From positions 62,001 through 126,000 of the forward strand of contig NZ_JADFUA010000008.1 of the NCBI RefSeq assembly GCF_015223195.1: a stretch of 64,000 nt of DNA. The letters run 5' to 3'. Below the pieces are notes generated by a model, which saw only the letters and a program-made list of their open reading frames with translations, ran no database searches and was not told the DNA's origin. The DNA is from Chitinilyticum piscinae. GTDB lineage: Bacteria > Pseudomonadota > Gammaproteobacteria > Burkholderiales > Chitinibacteraceae. The translations under genes were made by a program, and so were the position numbers. This document shows positions 16,547 through 25,089 of this stretch, one piece after another (position 1 is the stretch's first letter; every line of letters begins with the position of its first letter).

Positions 16547-17845
16547 ATGTCGCACCTCGAACACCTCGACCTTGCACCGATCGCTGGCGTCAACGGCAGC
16601 GTTGTCCTGCCCGGCTCGAAGAGCATTTCCAACCGCACGCTACTGCTGGCCGCGCTATGCGAAGGCAGCACGCTGGTACAGGGCCTGTTGGCTTCCGACG
16701 ACACGCAGCGCATGCTCGAAGCACTGGAAGCACTGGGCGTGAAGGTCGAGCAACAGGGCGACAGCCGCGATTTTCTGGTGCATGGCTGCGCCGGAAGTTT
16801 TCCGAATAAAGCGGCCGACCTCTTCCTGGGCAACGCCGGCACAGCCTTTCGCCCGCTGACGGCGGCGCTGGCGCTGTCGGGCGGGGAGTACCACCTGCAC
16901 GGCGTGCCGCGCATGCACGAGCGTCCGATCGGCGATCTGGTCGACGCCCTGGTGCAGGCTGGCGCAAAGATCGACTATCTGGCCAATCCGGGTTTCCCGC
17001 CGCTGCAGATCCACCCGGCGGAGCTGTCCAGCGACCGCATCGCGGTGAAGGGCAACGTGTCCAGCCAGTTCCTCACCGGCTTGTTGATGGCGCTGCCACT
17101 GACTGGCCGCGACATGACCATCGAAGTGGTTGGCGAGCTGATTTCCAAGCCCTACATCGAAATCACCCTGAACCTGCTGGCGAAATTCGGCATCGAAGTT
17201 GTCCGCCGCGAGTGGAAGGAGTTCTTCATCAAGGGCGGCCAGACTTACCGCAGCCCGGGTCAGATCTTTGTCGAGGGCGATGCCTCGTCGGCGTCCTATT
17301 TCCTGGCCGCCGGCGCGATCGGTGGCGGCACCGTGCGCGTCGAAGGCGTCGGCCGTGATGCCATCCAGGGTGACAAGCGCTTTGCCGACACGCTGGCGCA
17401 AATGGGCGCTCAGATCACCTGGGGCGACAATTTCATCGAAGCAGCGCCCCCCGCGGACGGGCAACTCAAGGCCATCGACGTGGATCTGAACCACATCCCC
17501 GATGCGGCTATGACCATTGCCGTGGCCGCGCTGTTCGCCAGGGGCACGACGACCATCCGCAATATCGAAAGCTGGCGCGTGAAGGAAACCGACCGTCTCT
17601 CTGCCATGGCCACCGAGCTGCGCAAGGTCGGCGCCACAGTCGAAGAAGGCCAGGACTATATCGTCGTCACCCCCCCGGCGCAGCTGATTGCCAATGCTGC
17701 CATCGAAACCTACGATGACCACCGCATGGCGATGTGCTTCTCGCTGGTGGCGCTCGGCGGCGTGACGGTGCGGATTCTCGATCCCAAGTGCACCGCCAAG
17801 ACCTTTCCGACCTATTTCGAGGAACTGGCGCGCATCAGCAACTGA
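16547..17845 (+). CDS. aroA: 3-phosphoshikimate 1-carboxyvinyltransferase (EPSP synthase)
   Basis: A 432-residue AroA that joins shikimate 3-phosphate and phosphoenolpyruvate on the way to chorismate. Signatures are [88 protein letters not shown] and [16 protein letters not shown]. The residues around [10 protein letters not shown] (Gly at the position whose change to Ala lowers glyphosate binding) place it with class I enzymes. AAGGA precedes the start by 7 bases. A strong terminator follows, so the waaF-aroA transcript ends here. Confidence 0.96.
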   Translation: MSHLEHLDLAPIAGVNGSVVLPGSKSISNRTLLLAALCEGSTLVQGLLASDDTQRMLEALEALGVKVEQQGDSRDFLVHGCAGSFPNKAADLFLGNAGTAFRPLTAALALSGGEYHLHGVPRMHERPIGDLVDALVQAGAKIDYLANPGFPPLQIHPAELSSDRIAVKGNVSSQFLTGLLMALPLTGRDMTIEVVGELISKPYIEITLNLLAKFGIEVVRREWKEFFIKGGQTYRSPGQIFVEGDASSASYFLAAGAIGGGTVRVEGVGRDAIQGDKRFADTLAQMGAQITWGDNFIEAAPPADGQLKAIDVDLNHIPDAAMTIAVAALFARGTTTIRNIESWRVKETDRLSAMATELRKVGATVEEGQDYIVVTPPAQLIANAAIETYDDHRMAMCFSLVALGGVTVRILDPKCTAKTFPTYFEELARISN

Positions 17846-17860
17846 GTGCGCCGAATAATC

Positions 17861-17890
17861 AAAAAGGCCAGTCAGTGACTGGCCTTTTTT
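17861..17890 (+). terminator. Strong intrinsic terminator after aroA
   Basis: GGCCAGTCA pairs with TGACTGGCC with a one-base centre, flanked by AAAAA and TTTTTT, giving a stem that also ends in a T-run in both directions. It can serve aroA and the convergent small gene at 17910-18065. Confidence 0.85.
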
Positions 17891-17909
17891 GCGAGCCCGA
17901 GGCGCAAAA

Positions 17910-18065
17910 CTAGTCGGCGCGCTCGACCCGGCTACGGGTTCTGGCCGGCTGCGGCAGCAAGGTATCGCGGATCTGCTGGAAAACACGTCCCGGGCTGGTC
18001 CAGGCCGGAAGACCGGTCGGATGGCTGCGGTGCTTGGCCTGGGTTGCGGTCTGGCTGCGGTTCAT
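17910..18065 (-). CDS. Small basic protein of unknown function
   Basis: A 51-residue open frame starting MNRSQTATQAKHRSHPTG and ending RTRSRVERAD. It is rich in Arg, Thr and Pro and has no membrane segment. Support for translation is an AGGAG ribosome-binding site 9 bases before the ATG and the shared bidirectional terminator right after its stop. I do not recognise the family. It could instead be a chance frame. Confidence 0.45.
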   Translation of the reverse strand: MNRSQTATQAKHRSHPTGLPAWTSPGRVFQQIRDTLLPQPARTRSRVERAD

Positions 18066-18287
18066 ACACTCACTCCTGAAATCGGGCCACCGGCCCTGGA
18101 AACGGGAATACGGTATTGCCACTACGGAGCGCATGGTACTCGCCTTTTCCGCATTTGTTTACCCGCTGTTACAATTCTCTTGCTGTCACAAACACCCAAT
18201 CGTCATGTCAATGACATTTACCCAATAAGCCGCAGGGTATAGACCCAAAGCAGGCGTTTCCCAAATGATCTGAGCCGATACCCCTCC
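18066..18287. other. Intergenic region between the small minus-strand gene and the CE2-like esterase
   Basis: 222 bases. It holds a TACAAT at 18170-18175 on the plus strand and a 13-base palindrome, ATGTCA-A-TGACAT, at 18205-18217, about 70 bases before the esterase start, which could be an operator. A GGGTATAG motif of the type seen at other transcript ends lies near 18235. Nothing else was recognised. Confidence 0.35.
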
Positions 18288-19367
18288 ATGTCCAAATCCA
18301 CGCTCCTACTCTGCTCATTCCTGCCACTCATCAGCACCGCTGCACTGGCCGTCGTAACCGACTTCCCCGCCAACCAGATTTCGGTCAGCGGGCGCACCCG
18401 GTTTGCCGAAGGACAGTGGCAAGCCACCTGGCCCGGGGTGAACTGGAGTCTGCGTTTCAGCGGTAGTGCGCTGGGTATCCGGCTAAACGATGCCAAAAAC
18501 TATTTCAACGTGGAAATCGACGGCAAGGTTGCCCGCCAGATTAGCCCCGAAGCCGGCGAGCGCAGCATCTGGTTGCGAAATCTGGGCGATGGCGAGCATC
18601 AGGTACGGCTGATCAAACGCACCGAATCCCCCAAGGACACAGGCACCGTGCTGGGCTTCCAGCTGGACAACGGCAAAGTGCTGCCCCCACCGGAACTGCC
18701 CACCCGACGCATCGAATTCATTGGCGACTCGTATACCGCCGCACTGGGCAATCTGTCTGGCAAACGCGAATGCACTGAAGAACAGGTCTGGCTGAATACC
18801 GACATCACACAAGGCTTTGCTGCGCAGACAGCGCGTGCCCTGCAGGCCGACTGGCAGACCAACGCCATGTCGGGAATGGGTGTGCTGCGCAACTGGAACG
18901 GCAACAACCCCGAGCACGACTTCCGAACCTTCTACCCGCTGACACTGCAGACCGAGCCATCCAGCCGCTACGACTTCGCCTGGAAACCACAGGTGGTGGT
19001 CATCGGGCTCGGAACCAACGATTTCTCGACGCCCGTGCGCGCTGGTGAAGCGCGCAACCAGGAACAACTGGCGCGCGACTGGCTGGCCGCCTACAAGGGC
19101 TTGCTGGGCGAGGTGCGTACTCGCTACGGCAAGCCAGTCATCATTGTTACCGGCGCCTATTTGTGGCCGGATGACCGCCTGCGGCCCCTGCTACAAAAGC
19201 TGGTAGCCGACGAACAGCAGAGCGGCCAGCGGATCAGCTTTCTGGACTGGGGCAAGCTGGAGCTGACAGGTTGCAGCTGGCATCCCAGCCTCGCCGATCA
19301 TCGGCGCATGACCGAATTGCTGATTAGCCGGATTCGTGAACAAAATCCTGCCTGGCCCAATCCTTAA
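18288..19367 (+). CDS. Secreted SGNH esterase, carbohydrate esterase family 2-like
   Basis: A 359-residue exported protein. Residues 1-21 form a signal peptide ending in AALA. Residues about 25-130 look like the beta-rich domain that precedes the catalytic domain of CE2 esterases, and the rest is an SGNH hydrolase: catalytic Ser in EFIGDSYTAALGN near residue 148, oxyanion GTNDFS near 243, and the Asp/His pair near HPSLADHRR at about 330. CE2 enzymes remove acetyl groups from xylan or mannan; the substrate here is inferred. Its stop overlaps that of the convergent TesA-like gene. Confidence 0.82.
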   Translation: MSKSTLLLCSFLPLISTAALAVVTDFPANQISVSGRTRFAEGQWQATWPGVNWSLRFSGSALGIRLNDAKNYFNVEIDGKVARQISPEAGERSIWLRNLGDGEHQVRLIKRTESPKDTGTVLGFQLDNGKVLPPPELPTRRIEFIGDSYTAALGNLSGKRECTEEQVWLNTDITQGFAAQTARALQADWQTNAMSGMGVLRNWNGNNPEHDFRTFYPLTLQTEPSSRYDFAWKPQVVVIGLGTNDFSTPVRAGEARNQEQLARDWLAAYKGLLGEVRTRYGKPVIIVTGAYLWPDDRLRPLLQKLVADEQQSGQRISFLDWGKLELTGCSWHPSLADHRRMTELLISRIREQNPAWPNP

Positions 19368-19996
19368 GGACGGAATCCCGCCAATACGGGCCGCAGTTCT
19401 CGCCCCATCTGGTCAGCAATACGCGCCTGTCCCGCGGCTGTGGGATGCAGCTGATCAGCCTGGAACAGCCGCCGGTCATCCCCCAGCGGCGCGAGCAGGA
19501 ACGGTGTGAACGACAGCTTCTGCTCTCTGGCCAGCCCGACAAACGCCTGCTCGAATTCGCTGGTGTATTCCGGACCATAATTGGGCGGAATGCGCATGCC
19601 GACCAGATGTACACGAGCTCCGGCTGCGCGGGCCTGCTGCACCAGGCGCGTCAGATTCATCCGCATGTCGCGCACCGGCAGGCCACGCAAACCATCGTTG
19701 GCTCCCAGCTCGATAATCACCAGCGCCGGCGCATGCTGTTTAAGCAGCGCCGGGAACCTCGTCACCCCTCCTGCGGTCGTTTCACCGGAGACACTGGCAT
19801 TGATTACCTGCCAAGGCGAGCCGGACTGCTGCAGCGCCAGCTGCCACAGCGCCGGCCAGGCCTGACTGGCTGGCAAGCCGTAACCTGCAGACAGGCTGTC
19901 GCCCAGTACCAGTGCCTTGGGTGCTGCCGCCCACCCCGCAAGCGGCAGAATTAGCAGTACACTGCCCAACAACTTTGCCCAGAATTTCCCGACCAT
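19364..19996 (-). CDS. tesA: TesA-like SGNH acyl-CoA thioesterase/lysophospholipase
   Basis: A 210-residue protein with a signal peptide (GSVLLILPLAGWAAA) and the GDSL motif LVLGDSLSAGYG near residue 34, the GANDG block near 100 and DQLHPTAAG near 185 that supply Ser, Asn, Asp and His of the family. E. coli TesA is a periplasmic multifunctional esterase. The ATG at 19996 has AGAGGTGG 6 bases upstream; the frame stays open another 65 codons, but that part opposes ybbA. Its start codon shares two bases with that of ybbA on the other strand, the same divergent pairing as in E. coli. Confidence 0.9.
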   Translation of the reverse strand: MVGKFWAKLLGSVLLILPLAGWAAAPKALVLGDSLSAGYGLPASQAWPALWQLALQQSGSPWQVINASVSGETTAGGVTRFPALLKQHAPALVIIELGANDGLRGLPVRDMRMNLTRLVQQARAAGARVHLVGMRIPPNYGPEYTSEFEQAFVGLAREQKLSFTPFLLAPLGDDRRLFQADQLHPTAAGQARIADQMGRELRPVLAGFRP

Positions 19997-20720
19997 GCCG
20001 ACCACCTCTTTGAACTGCAACGCACTGCTCGCCGCCCGCCAGCTCGGTAAAACGGTCACGGCCGGCGATGAATCACTTACCATCCTGCATGATATTGATT
20101 TCAGCCTGCCGGCGGGAGAATCTCTGGCGATTGTTGGCGCATCAGGCTCGGGCAAATCGACCCTGCTGGCACTGCTGGCCGGCATCGACACCCCCAGCCA
20201 GGGCGACGTGCTGCTCGATGGCGTTTCGCTAAGCAGCCTGAATGAAGATGGCCGCGCAGCGCTGCGCGGACGGCTGGCAGGCTTTGTCTTTCAATCATTC
20301 CAGTTGCTCCCGGACTTCAGCGCACTGGAAAACGTACTGGTACCGCTGGAGCTGCATGGCACGCCCGCAGCCGAAGCACGGGCAAGACACTGGCTGGAGC
20401 GGGTAGGACTGGGACAGCGCCTGGGACACACGCCCCGTCAGCTTTCGGGAGGCGAACAGCAGCGTGTTGCATTGGCGCGCGCGTTTGCCACCGAGCCCCG
20501 ACTGGTCTTCGCCGACGAACCGACCGGCAGCCTGGATACCGCCACCGGCGAGCGCATCGCCGACCTGATGTTCGAGCTGAATGCCGCGACTGGCACCACG
20601 CTGGTGCTGGTCACCCACGACCCGAAGCTTGCCGCACGCTGCAGCATGCAGCTGCAGATCCAAGGCGGGCGGCAGGGTGCGCTGCACGTCCAGTCCATGC
20701 CAGACGGGTGGCCGGCATGA
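19995..20720 (+). CDS. ybbA: ABC transporter ATP-binding protein YbbA-like
   Basis: A 241-residue ATPase of the LolD/MacB-type group. Walker A is GASGSGKSTLLALLAG near residue 45, the Q-loop FVFQSFQLLPDFSALENV near 96, the signature QLSGGEQQRVALARAF near 147 and Walker B VFADEPTGSLD near 170. It pairs with the permease encoded 4 bases overlapped downstream. In E. coli ybbA-ybbP stands opposite tesA as here; the substrate is unproven, with lipid or lipoprotein handling suggested by relatives. The ATG overlaps the tesA start, so no intergenic promoter exists. Confidence 0.9.
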   Translation: MPTTSLNCNALLAARQLGKTVTAGDESLTILHDIDFSLPAGESLAIVGASGSGKSTLLALLAGIDTPSQGDVLLDGVSLSSLNEDGRAALRGRLAGFVFQSFQLLPDFSALENVLVPLELHGTPAAEARARHWLERVGLGQRLGHTPRQLSGGEQQRVALARAFATEPRLVFADEPTGSLDTATGERIADLMFELNAATGTTLVLVTHDPKLAARCSMQLQIQGGRQGALHVQSMPDGWPA

Positions 20721-23152
20721 TACGACTGACGACCCGACTGCTGCGCCGCGATCTGGCGGCGGCGGATTTCCGGCTGCTGTTGATCGCGCTGGTGATTGCG
20801 GTCGCGGCCATCACGGCGGTCGGAATGCTGGCCGAGCGCGTCAAAGGGGCTCTGACCGGGCAGGCCAACTGGCTGCTTGCGGCCGATGCCGCACTGCTGA
20901 GCGATCATCCATTGCCACAGCACTACCGCAACGGACAATTGCGGATGGCCAACACGGCAACTTTTCCAAGCATGATCCGCAGCGACGGTCGCACCATGCT
21001 GGCGGCCATCAAGGCGGTGAGTGCGCACTATCCTCTGCGAGGCAAGCTCGACACAACCCTGGGCAATGCACCTGCGCCACTCGCGGGCGAAGCCTATATT
21101 GACCGGCGCATTGCCGAGCAATGGCAACTGAAACCCGGTTCGCGCTTCCAGCTCGGGCAAAGCACCTTGACGGTACGCGCCGTGATCGTTCGCGAACCGG
21201 ATGCAGTCATTGATTTCAGCAGCCTGCAACCTCGCGTACTGATCAACGAGGCCGACCTGCCGGCCACCGGCCTGCAGGGCCCCGGCAGTCGTGTCAAATA
21301 CGGCTTGCTGTATGCAGGCGAAGCCTCTGCTGTAGCGGCCTGGACTGCGCAACTGAAACCGCAACTGCAACGCGGAGAACGACTGGAAGATGCCCGCGAA
21401 GCGCGCCCCGAAGTTAAAAAGGCGCTGGAAAGAGCAGACCGCTTTCTGCAGCTAGCCGGGCTGCTGGCAGCCCTGCTCGCAGGTGTCGCCATCCTGCTGG
21501 CCGCGCGCCGTTTCGTACAGCGGCATTACGACAGTGTGGCACTGCTGCGTACGCTTGGTGCCAGCCAGCAACAGATCCGGCAACTGCTCGGCGGCGAACT
21601 GCTCGCACTGGTACTACTTGCCAGCCTGAGTGGCGGCCTGCTTGGCTGGCTTGGCCAGGGGGCACTGGCAGAAATCATGGGGTATTGGCTGGAAAGCACC
21701 GGAAATCAAAGTCTGCCAGCCAGTACCCCACTACCGTGGCTATGGGCCTGCGCCTATGCCTTGCTGCTGCTGGCTGGCACCGCAGGGCCCCAGCTACTGG
21801 CACTCAGCCGGACACCACCACTGCGTGTACTGCGCCGGGAACTGCAGCCCGGCCTGCGTCTCGGACTGCAATGGAGCATTGCCGCGCTGGCCACGCTCGT
21901 GCTGCTATGGCTGACCGCGCGTGACCTCAAACTCGCCTTGCTCACCGCCGGCGGCCTGCTGCTGGCCGTTGTGCTGTGCGGACTGGGCGGCTGGCTGCTA
22001 ATCCGCCTGCTGCTGTCATTGCCCGGTGCTCATTGGCGACTGGCCCTTCGGCCTCTGGCGCGGCAGCCTGGACTGGCCGTCGTACAGCTTGGCGCGCTGA
22101 CCCTCGGCATCACCGGACTCTGCCTGCTGACCGTGACCCGCAACGATCTGCTGGCCGGCTGGCAGCAACGTGTGCCCAGCGAGGCACCCAATCACTTTGC
22201 GATCAATATCCAGCCGGAACAAGCCCAGCCACTGGGGGCACTCTTCCGGGCCCATGGCCTGTCAGAGCCCGCGTTTCAACCCATGATCCGGGGGCGCTGG
22301 ATGGCGCGCAACGGCCAGCCGGTCGAGCCGGCCAGCTATCCAGATGAGCGTGCACAGCGACTGGCCGAGCGTGAATTCAACCTGTCCTGGGGAGAGGCAT
22401 TGCGTGCGGATAACCGCCTGCTGGCCGGTCGTATTCCCGCTGCTGGCGAGCAGGGCTGGACAGTTGAAGCCGGGCTGGCCAAGACACTGGGCATCGGGCT
22501 CGGCGATACGCTGGAATTCGATATCGCCGGCACCCGGGTCACGGCACCGGTACTGGCCTTGCGTGAAGTGAACTGGGACTCCTTTCGCCCGAATTTCTTT
22601 GTCACAGGCACAGAGGGAATGCTGGCCGGACAGCCAAGCAGCATGATCACGAGCTTCTACTTGCCAACGGATCGGCGCGGCATATTGCCAGAGATCGCCA
22701 ACCACTATCCGAACATCACCCTGCTCGATATCGGGCAGTTGCTCGACGAAGTGCGGCGAATTCTGCTGCTGGCCACCGAGGCACTCCAGCTGGTACTGGC
22801 TTTCTGCCTGGCCGCGGGATTGACCGTACTGGCCGCCGCACTTGAGCTGAATGCCGCGGAGCGCAGTCGCGAGGCGGCGCTACTGCGCGCACTGGGCGCC
22901 ACGCAGTCACGCCTGCGCCGCCTTTGGCTGACTGAGCAGAGCGTGCTGGGTGCGGTAAGTGGCCTGACCGCCGGCATGGCCGCCAGCAGCACGGGCTGGG
23001 CACTGGGACATTTTGCCCTCGAAGTGCCCGTTGCCTTCAATCTGTGGCTCCCTTTGCTGGCGATGCTAGCTGGCATGCTGCTGGCGGTATCGGTGAGCAT
23101 GTGGCGACTGCAGAGACTGGCCAACAGCACACCGGCAGCACTGTTGCGGTAA
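20717..23152 (+). CDS. ybbP: YbbP-like FtsX-family ABC transporter permease
   Basis: An 811-residue membrane protein with about ten hydrophobic segments in two FtsX-like modules: one after residue 240 (LLAALLAGVAILLAARRFV, with the coupling helix LRTLGASQQQIRQLLGGELLAL) and one near the C-terminus (REAALLRALGATQSRLRRLWLTEQ), with a large periplasmic domain between. This is the YbbP/COG3127 layout. The ATG used overlaps the ybbA stop (ATGA). With YbbA it probably moves or extracts a hydrophobic substrate at the inner membrane. Confidence 0.88.
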   Translation: MIRLTTRLLRRDLAAADFRLLLIALVIAVAAITAVGMLAERVKGALTGQANWLLAADAALLSDHPLPQHYRNGQLRMANTATFPSMIRSDGRTMLAAIKAVSAHYPLRGKLDTTLGNAPAPLAGEAYIDRRIAEQWQLKPGSRFQLGQSTLTVRAVIVREPDAVIDFSSLQPRVLINEADLPATGLQGPGSRVKYGLLYAGEASAVAAWTAQLKPQLQRGERLEDAREARPEVKKALERADRFLQLAGLLAALLAGVAILLAARRFVQRHYDSVALLRTLGASQQQIRQLLGGELLALVLLASLSGGLLGWLGQGALAEIMGYWLESTGNQSLPASTPLPWLWACAYALLLLAGTAGPQLLALSRTPPLRVLRRELQPGLRLGLQWSIAALATLVLLWLTARDLKLALLTAGGLLLAVVLCGLGGWLLIRLLLSLPGAHWRLALRPLARQPGLAVVQLGALTLGITGLCLLTVTRNDLLAGWQQRVPSEAPNHFAINIQPEQAQPLGALFRAHGLSEPAFQPMIRGRWMARNGQPVEPASYPDERAQRLAEREFNLSWGEALRADNRLLAGRIPAAGEQGWTVEAGLAKTLGIGLGDTLEFDIAGTRVTAPVLALREVNWDSFRPNFFVTGTEGMLAGQPSSMITSFYLPTDRRGILPEIANHYPNITLLDIGQLLDEVRRILLLATEALQLVLAFCLAAGLTVLAAALELNAAERSREAALLRALGATQSRLRRLWLTEQSVLGAVSGLTAGMAASSTGWALGHFALEVPVAFNLWLPLLAMLAGMLLAVSVSMWRLQRLANSTPAALLR

Positions 23153-23250
23153 TACGCCACAGGCATCATCCGCAACCGGTTTGCGCGCGCGCAAAACATT
23201 GGTCACATAAGACAGGCATTCTCGGGGCAGAGACTACCGGAGTATCGCTT

Positions 23251-24174
23251 ATGTCCACGCAACGAATCGAAGGATTGCTGCCAGCCGGCCTGCCGGCACT
23301 GATCCGCAAGCATCTGGGCACCCCCATCATACGGGTCGACAAGTCGGCCGGCAGCCTGGCCGACATTTACCGCATCCGCGGTGAAGATGGCGAACTGATT
23401 GCCAAGTGCTATCGCCAGCCAGGCCAGGCCGCACGCGAGGCCGCCAGCCTGGAACTGCTGCGCCAGCACAGCAGGATCGCACTGCCCGAGATCATCGACG
23501 TACATCGTGCCGGAGAAAATGGTGAAGCGCTGTTGATGACAGTGCTGGCTGGCGAACCGGCCAGCCATGTACTCGACTCCCCGGTACTGATCGACCGCTT
23601 TGCCGATGAATGCACCGATCTACTGCTGGGCTGGCACGCCCTGCACGGCGATGGCGTCTTTCAGACCCGTGCCGGGGTTGCCAGCGATGACTTCTGCAGC
23701 AGTTACCGCGCCGAGCTGGCCGCATTATGCGACTGGCTGCACGGCCCGATGGCGGCACAGTTGCTCTACCTGAGCCAGCGCGACGCACTGCTTGATCTGG
23801 CTCGCCAGTTCGATCAGTTGCCCGCGTCCAGCGCCACACACCCCAGCCTGATCCACGACGAATGCCATGCAGCCAATTTCCTGGTGGATCCGGACACACA
23901 AAGACTCTGCGGCGTGCTGGATCCAGGCTGGGTACGTTTTTCGCACCGCGAACTCGATCTGCGCCACTTGCGCGAAGTCAGGCCAGATTTCCGGCTTCTG
24001 GAGACCTACTTGGCCAAATTCCCGCTGGACGATGGACTGCATGCACGGCTGGCCTTCTACAGCGTCTGGGAGGGGGTACGCCACCTCCAGGCCGGCGGGC
24101 GTTACAACCAGGAAGAGCTGAACCGCAAGGTAGCCAAGGCGCGAGCACTGGTGCCTCGTGCGGTACCTGCTTAA
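23251..24174 (+). CDS. APH-fold (aminoglycoside/choline kinase-like) phosphotransferase with altered catalytic loop
   Basis: A 307-residue soluble protein of the protein-kinase-like APH/choline kinase fold. The N-lobe has GSLADIYRIRGEDGELIAKCY with the ATP-binding Lys near residue 51 and the C-lobe has the catalytic loop LIHDECHAANFLVD, then VLDPGWVRF for the metal-binding Asp. In the usual HGDxxxxN loop the third residue is the catalytic Asp; here it reads H202-D203-E204 with N209, so Glu replaces Asp. It could still be active with another geometry, or be a fructosamine-kinase-like or non-catalytic protein. Drug resistance is not implied. Confidence 0.72.
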   Translation: MSTQRIEGLLPAGLPALIRKHLGTPIIRVDKSAGSLADIYRIRGEDGELIAKCYRQPGQAAREAASLELLRQHSRIALPEIIDVHRAGENGEALLMTVLAGEPASHVLDSPVLIDRFADECTDLLLGWHALHGDGVFQTRAGVASDDFCSSYRAELAALCDWLHGPMAAQLLYLSQRDALLDLARQFDQLPASSATHPSLIHDECHAANFLVDPDTQRLCGVLDPGWVRFSHRELDLRHLREVRPDFRLLETYLAKFPLDDGLHARLAFYSVWEGVRHLQAGGRYNQEELNRKVAKARALVPRAVPA

Positions 24175-24209
24175 TGTATCGCCCTGCATTGATTTGCGGG
24201 GGCTACCAC

Positions 24210-24261
24210 GCAATACCCAACAAAAAACCTCGCCGCGGCGAGGTTTTTTGTTGGGTATTGC
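24210..24261. terminator. 52-bp perfect palindrome, bidirectional terminator
   Basis: The left arm 24210-24235 is fully complementary to the right arm 24236-24261 with no loop. The core is CCTCGCCG/CGGCGAGG, flanked by AAAAAA and TTTTTT, so a T-run follows the core stem in both directions, and the outer part CAATACCCAAC/GTTGGGTATTG extends it. It sits between the convergent kinase gene and erpA, ending 6 bases from the erpA stop. Confidence 0.9.
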
Positions 24262-24267
24262 CCGGAC

Positions 24268-24618
24268 TCAGACCGAGAACGAGGAGCCACAGCCACAGGT
24301 GGAAACGGCATTCGGATTCTTGATGGTGAACTGCGAGCCTTCCAGACTTTCGACGTAATCGATTTCAGCGCCAACCAGATACTGGTAGCTCATCGGATCG
24401 ATCAACAGCGTCACGCCATTCTTCTGTACGGCCGTGTCATCGTCGTTGGTAATCTCGTCAAACGTGAAACCGTACTGGAAGCCGGAACAGCCGCCACCGG
24501 TCACGAACACGCGCAGCTTCAGATCCGGATTGCCCTCTTCCAGAATCAGCTCGTTGACCTTGGCTGCAGCGTTGTCAGTGAAAATAAACGGCAGCGGAGT
24601 ATCGGTTGCGGTGCTCAT
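24268..24618 (-). CDS. erpA: Iron-sulfur cluster insertion protein ErpA
   Basis: A 116-residue A-type carrier that passes Fe-S clusters to apo-proteins, including those of isoprenoid synthesis. The three cluster cysteines are in [11 protein letters not shown] near residue 44 and in the C-terminal [11 protein letters not shown]. The N-terminus [17 protein letters not shown] is usual for ErpA and not for IscA. GAGCACCCG upstream offers only a partial ribosome-binding site. The gene is followed in the same direction by the palindromic terminator and preceded by a bactofilin gene, an order common in betaproteobacteria. Confidence 0.95.
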   Translation of the reverse strand: MSTATDTPLPFIFTDNAAAKVNELILEEGNPDLKLRVFVTGGGCSGFQYGFTFDEITNDDDTAVQKNGVTLLIDPMSYQYLVGAEIDYVESLEGSQFTIKNPNAVSTCGCGSSFSV

Positions 24619-24677
24619 CGGGTGCTCCGAAATAGTTGACTAAACAAGTAGGATTATCCGCGCTCGCACGCGTGCGG

Positions 24678-25088
24678 TCAATTGGCTTCCTTGACCGTCT
24701 CCACGCTGGCCGGGTCGACTTCGACGCGCTGGCCATTGGCTAGATGGATCAGCCGCCCTTCGATGATTGCTCCGGCATGCATTTCCAGCGTCTGATAGCT
24801 CAGGTCACCACGCACGCGCGCTTTGGGCTGCAATTCGACATACTTCAGCACTTCGATCGGGCCATTGATTTCGCCGTTCAGGATCAGATGGCTGCAGCGC
24901 ACGCTGCCGGTAATGACAGCTTTTTCACTGACCACCAGTGTCCCGTTTTTCGGGTCTGCTGCAACGACATCGCCGTCGATTTGACCATCCACGCGCAAGC
25001 CACCGGCAAAAGCCAGATTACCCGTTACCGTACTACCCTGGCCAATTAGACTGTCGATCTTGGTACTGCCTTTCTTGTTGCCGAACAT
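24678..25088 (-). CDS. bacM: Bactofilin
   Basis: A 136-residue bactofilin (DUF583), a polymer-forming cytoskeletal protein with a beta-helical core. The core reads LIGQGSTVTGNLAFAGGLRVDGQIDGDV, with repeated Val/Ile-Gly-Asp turns, then SEKAVITGSVRCSHLILNGEINGPIEV. Length is typical. A GGGGGAGTG ribosome-binding site precedes the ATG at 25088; the frame is open further but opposes the neighbour. It begins one base after the DUF6776-like gene ends, so the pair is co-transcribed. Bactofilins often recruit peptidoglycan enzymes; none is adjacent. Confidence 0.92.
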   Translation of the reverse strand: MFGNKKGSTKIDSLIGQGSTVTGNLAFAGGLRVDGQIDGDVVAADPKNGTLVVSEKAVITGSVRCSHLILNGEINGPIEVLKYVELQPKARVRGDLSYQTLEMHAGAIIEGRLIHLANGQRVEVDPASVETVKEAN

Positions 25089-25089
25089 G

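Noticed and set aside
23251-24174. Aminoglycoside resistance gene
   Set aside because: The APH fold is shared by many metabolic kinases and the catalytic loop is altered; nothing indicates drug modification.
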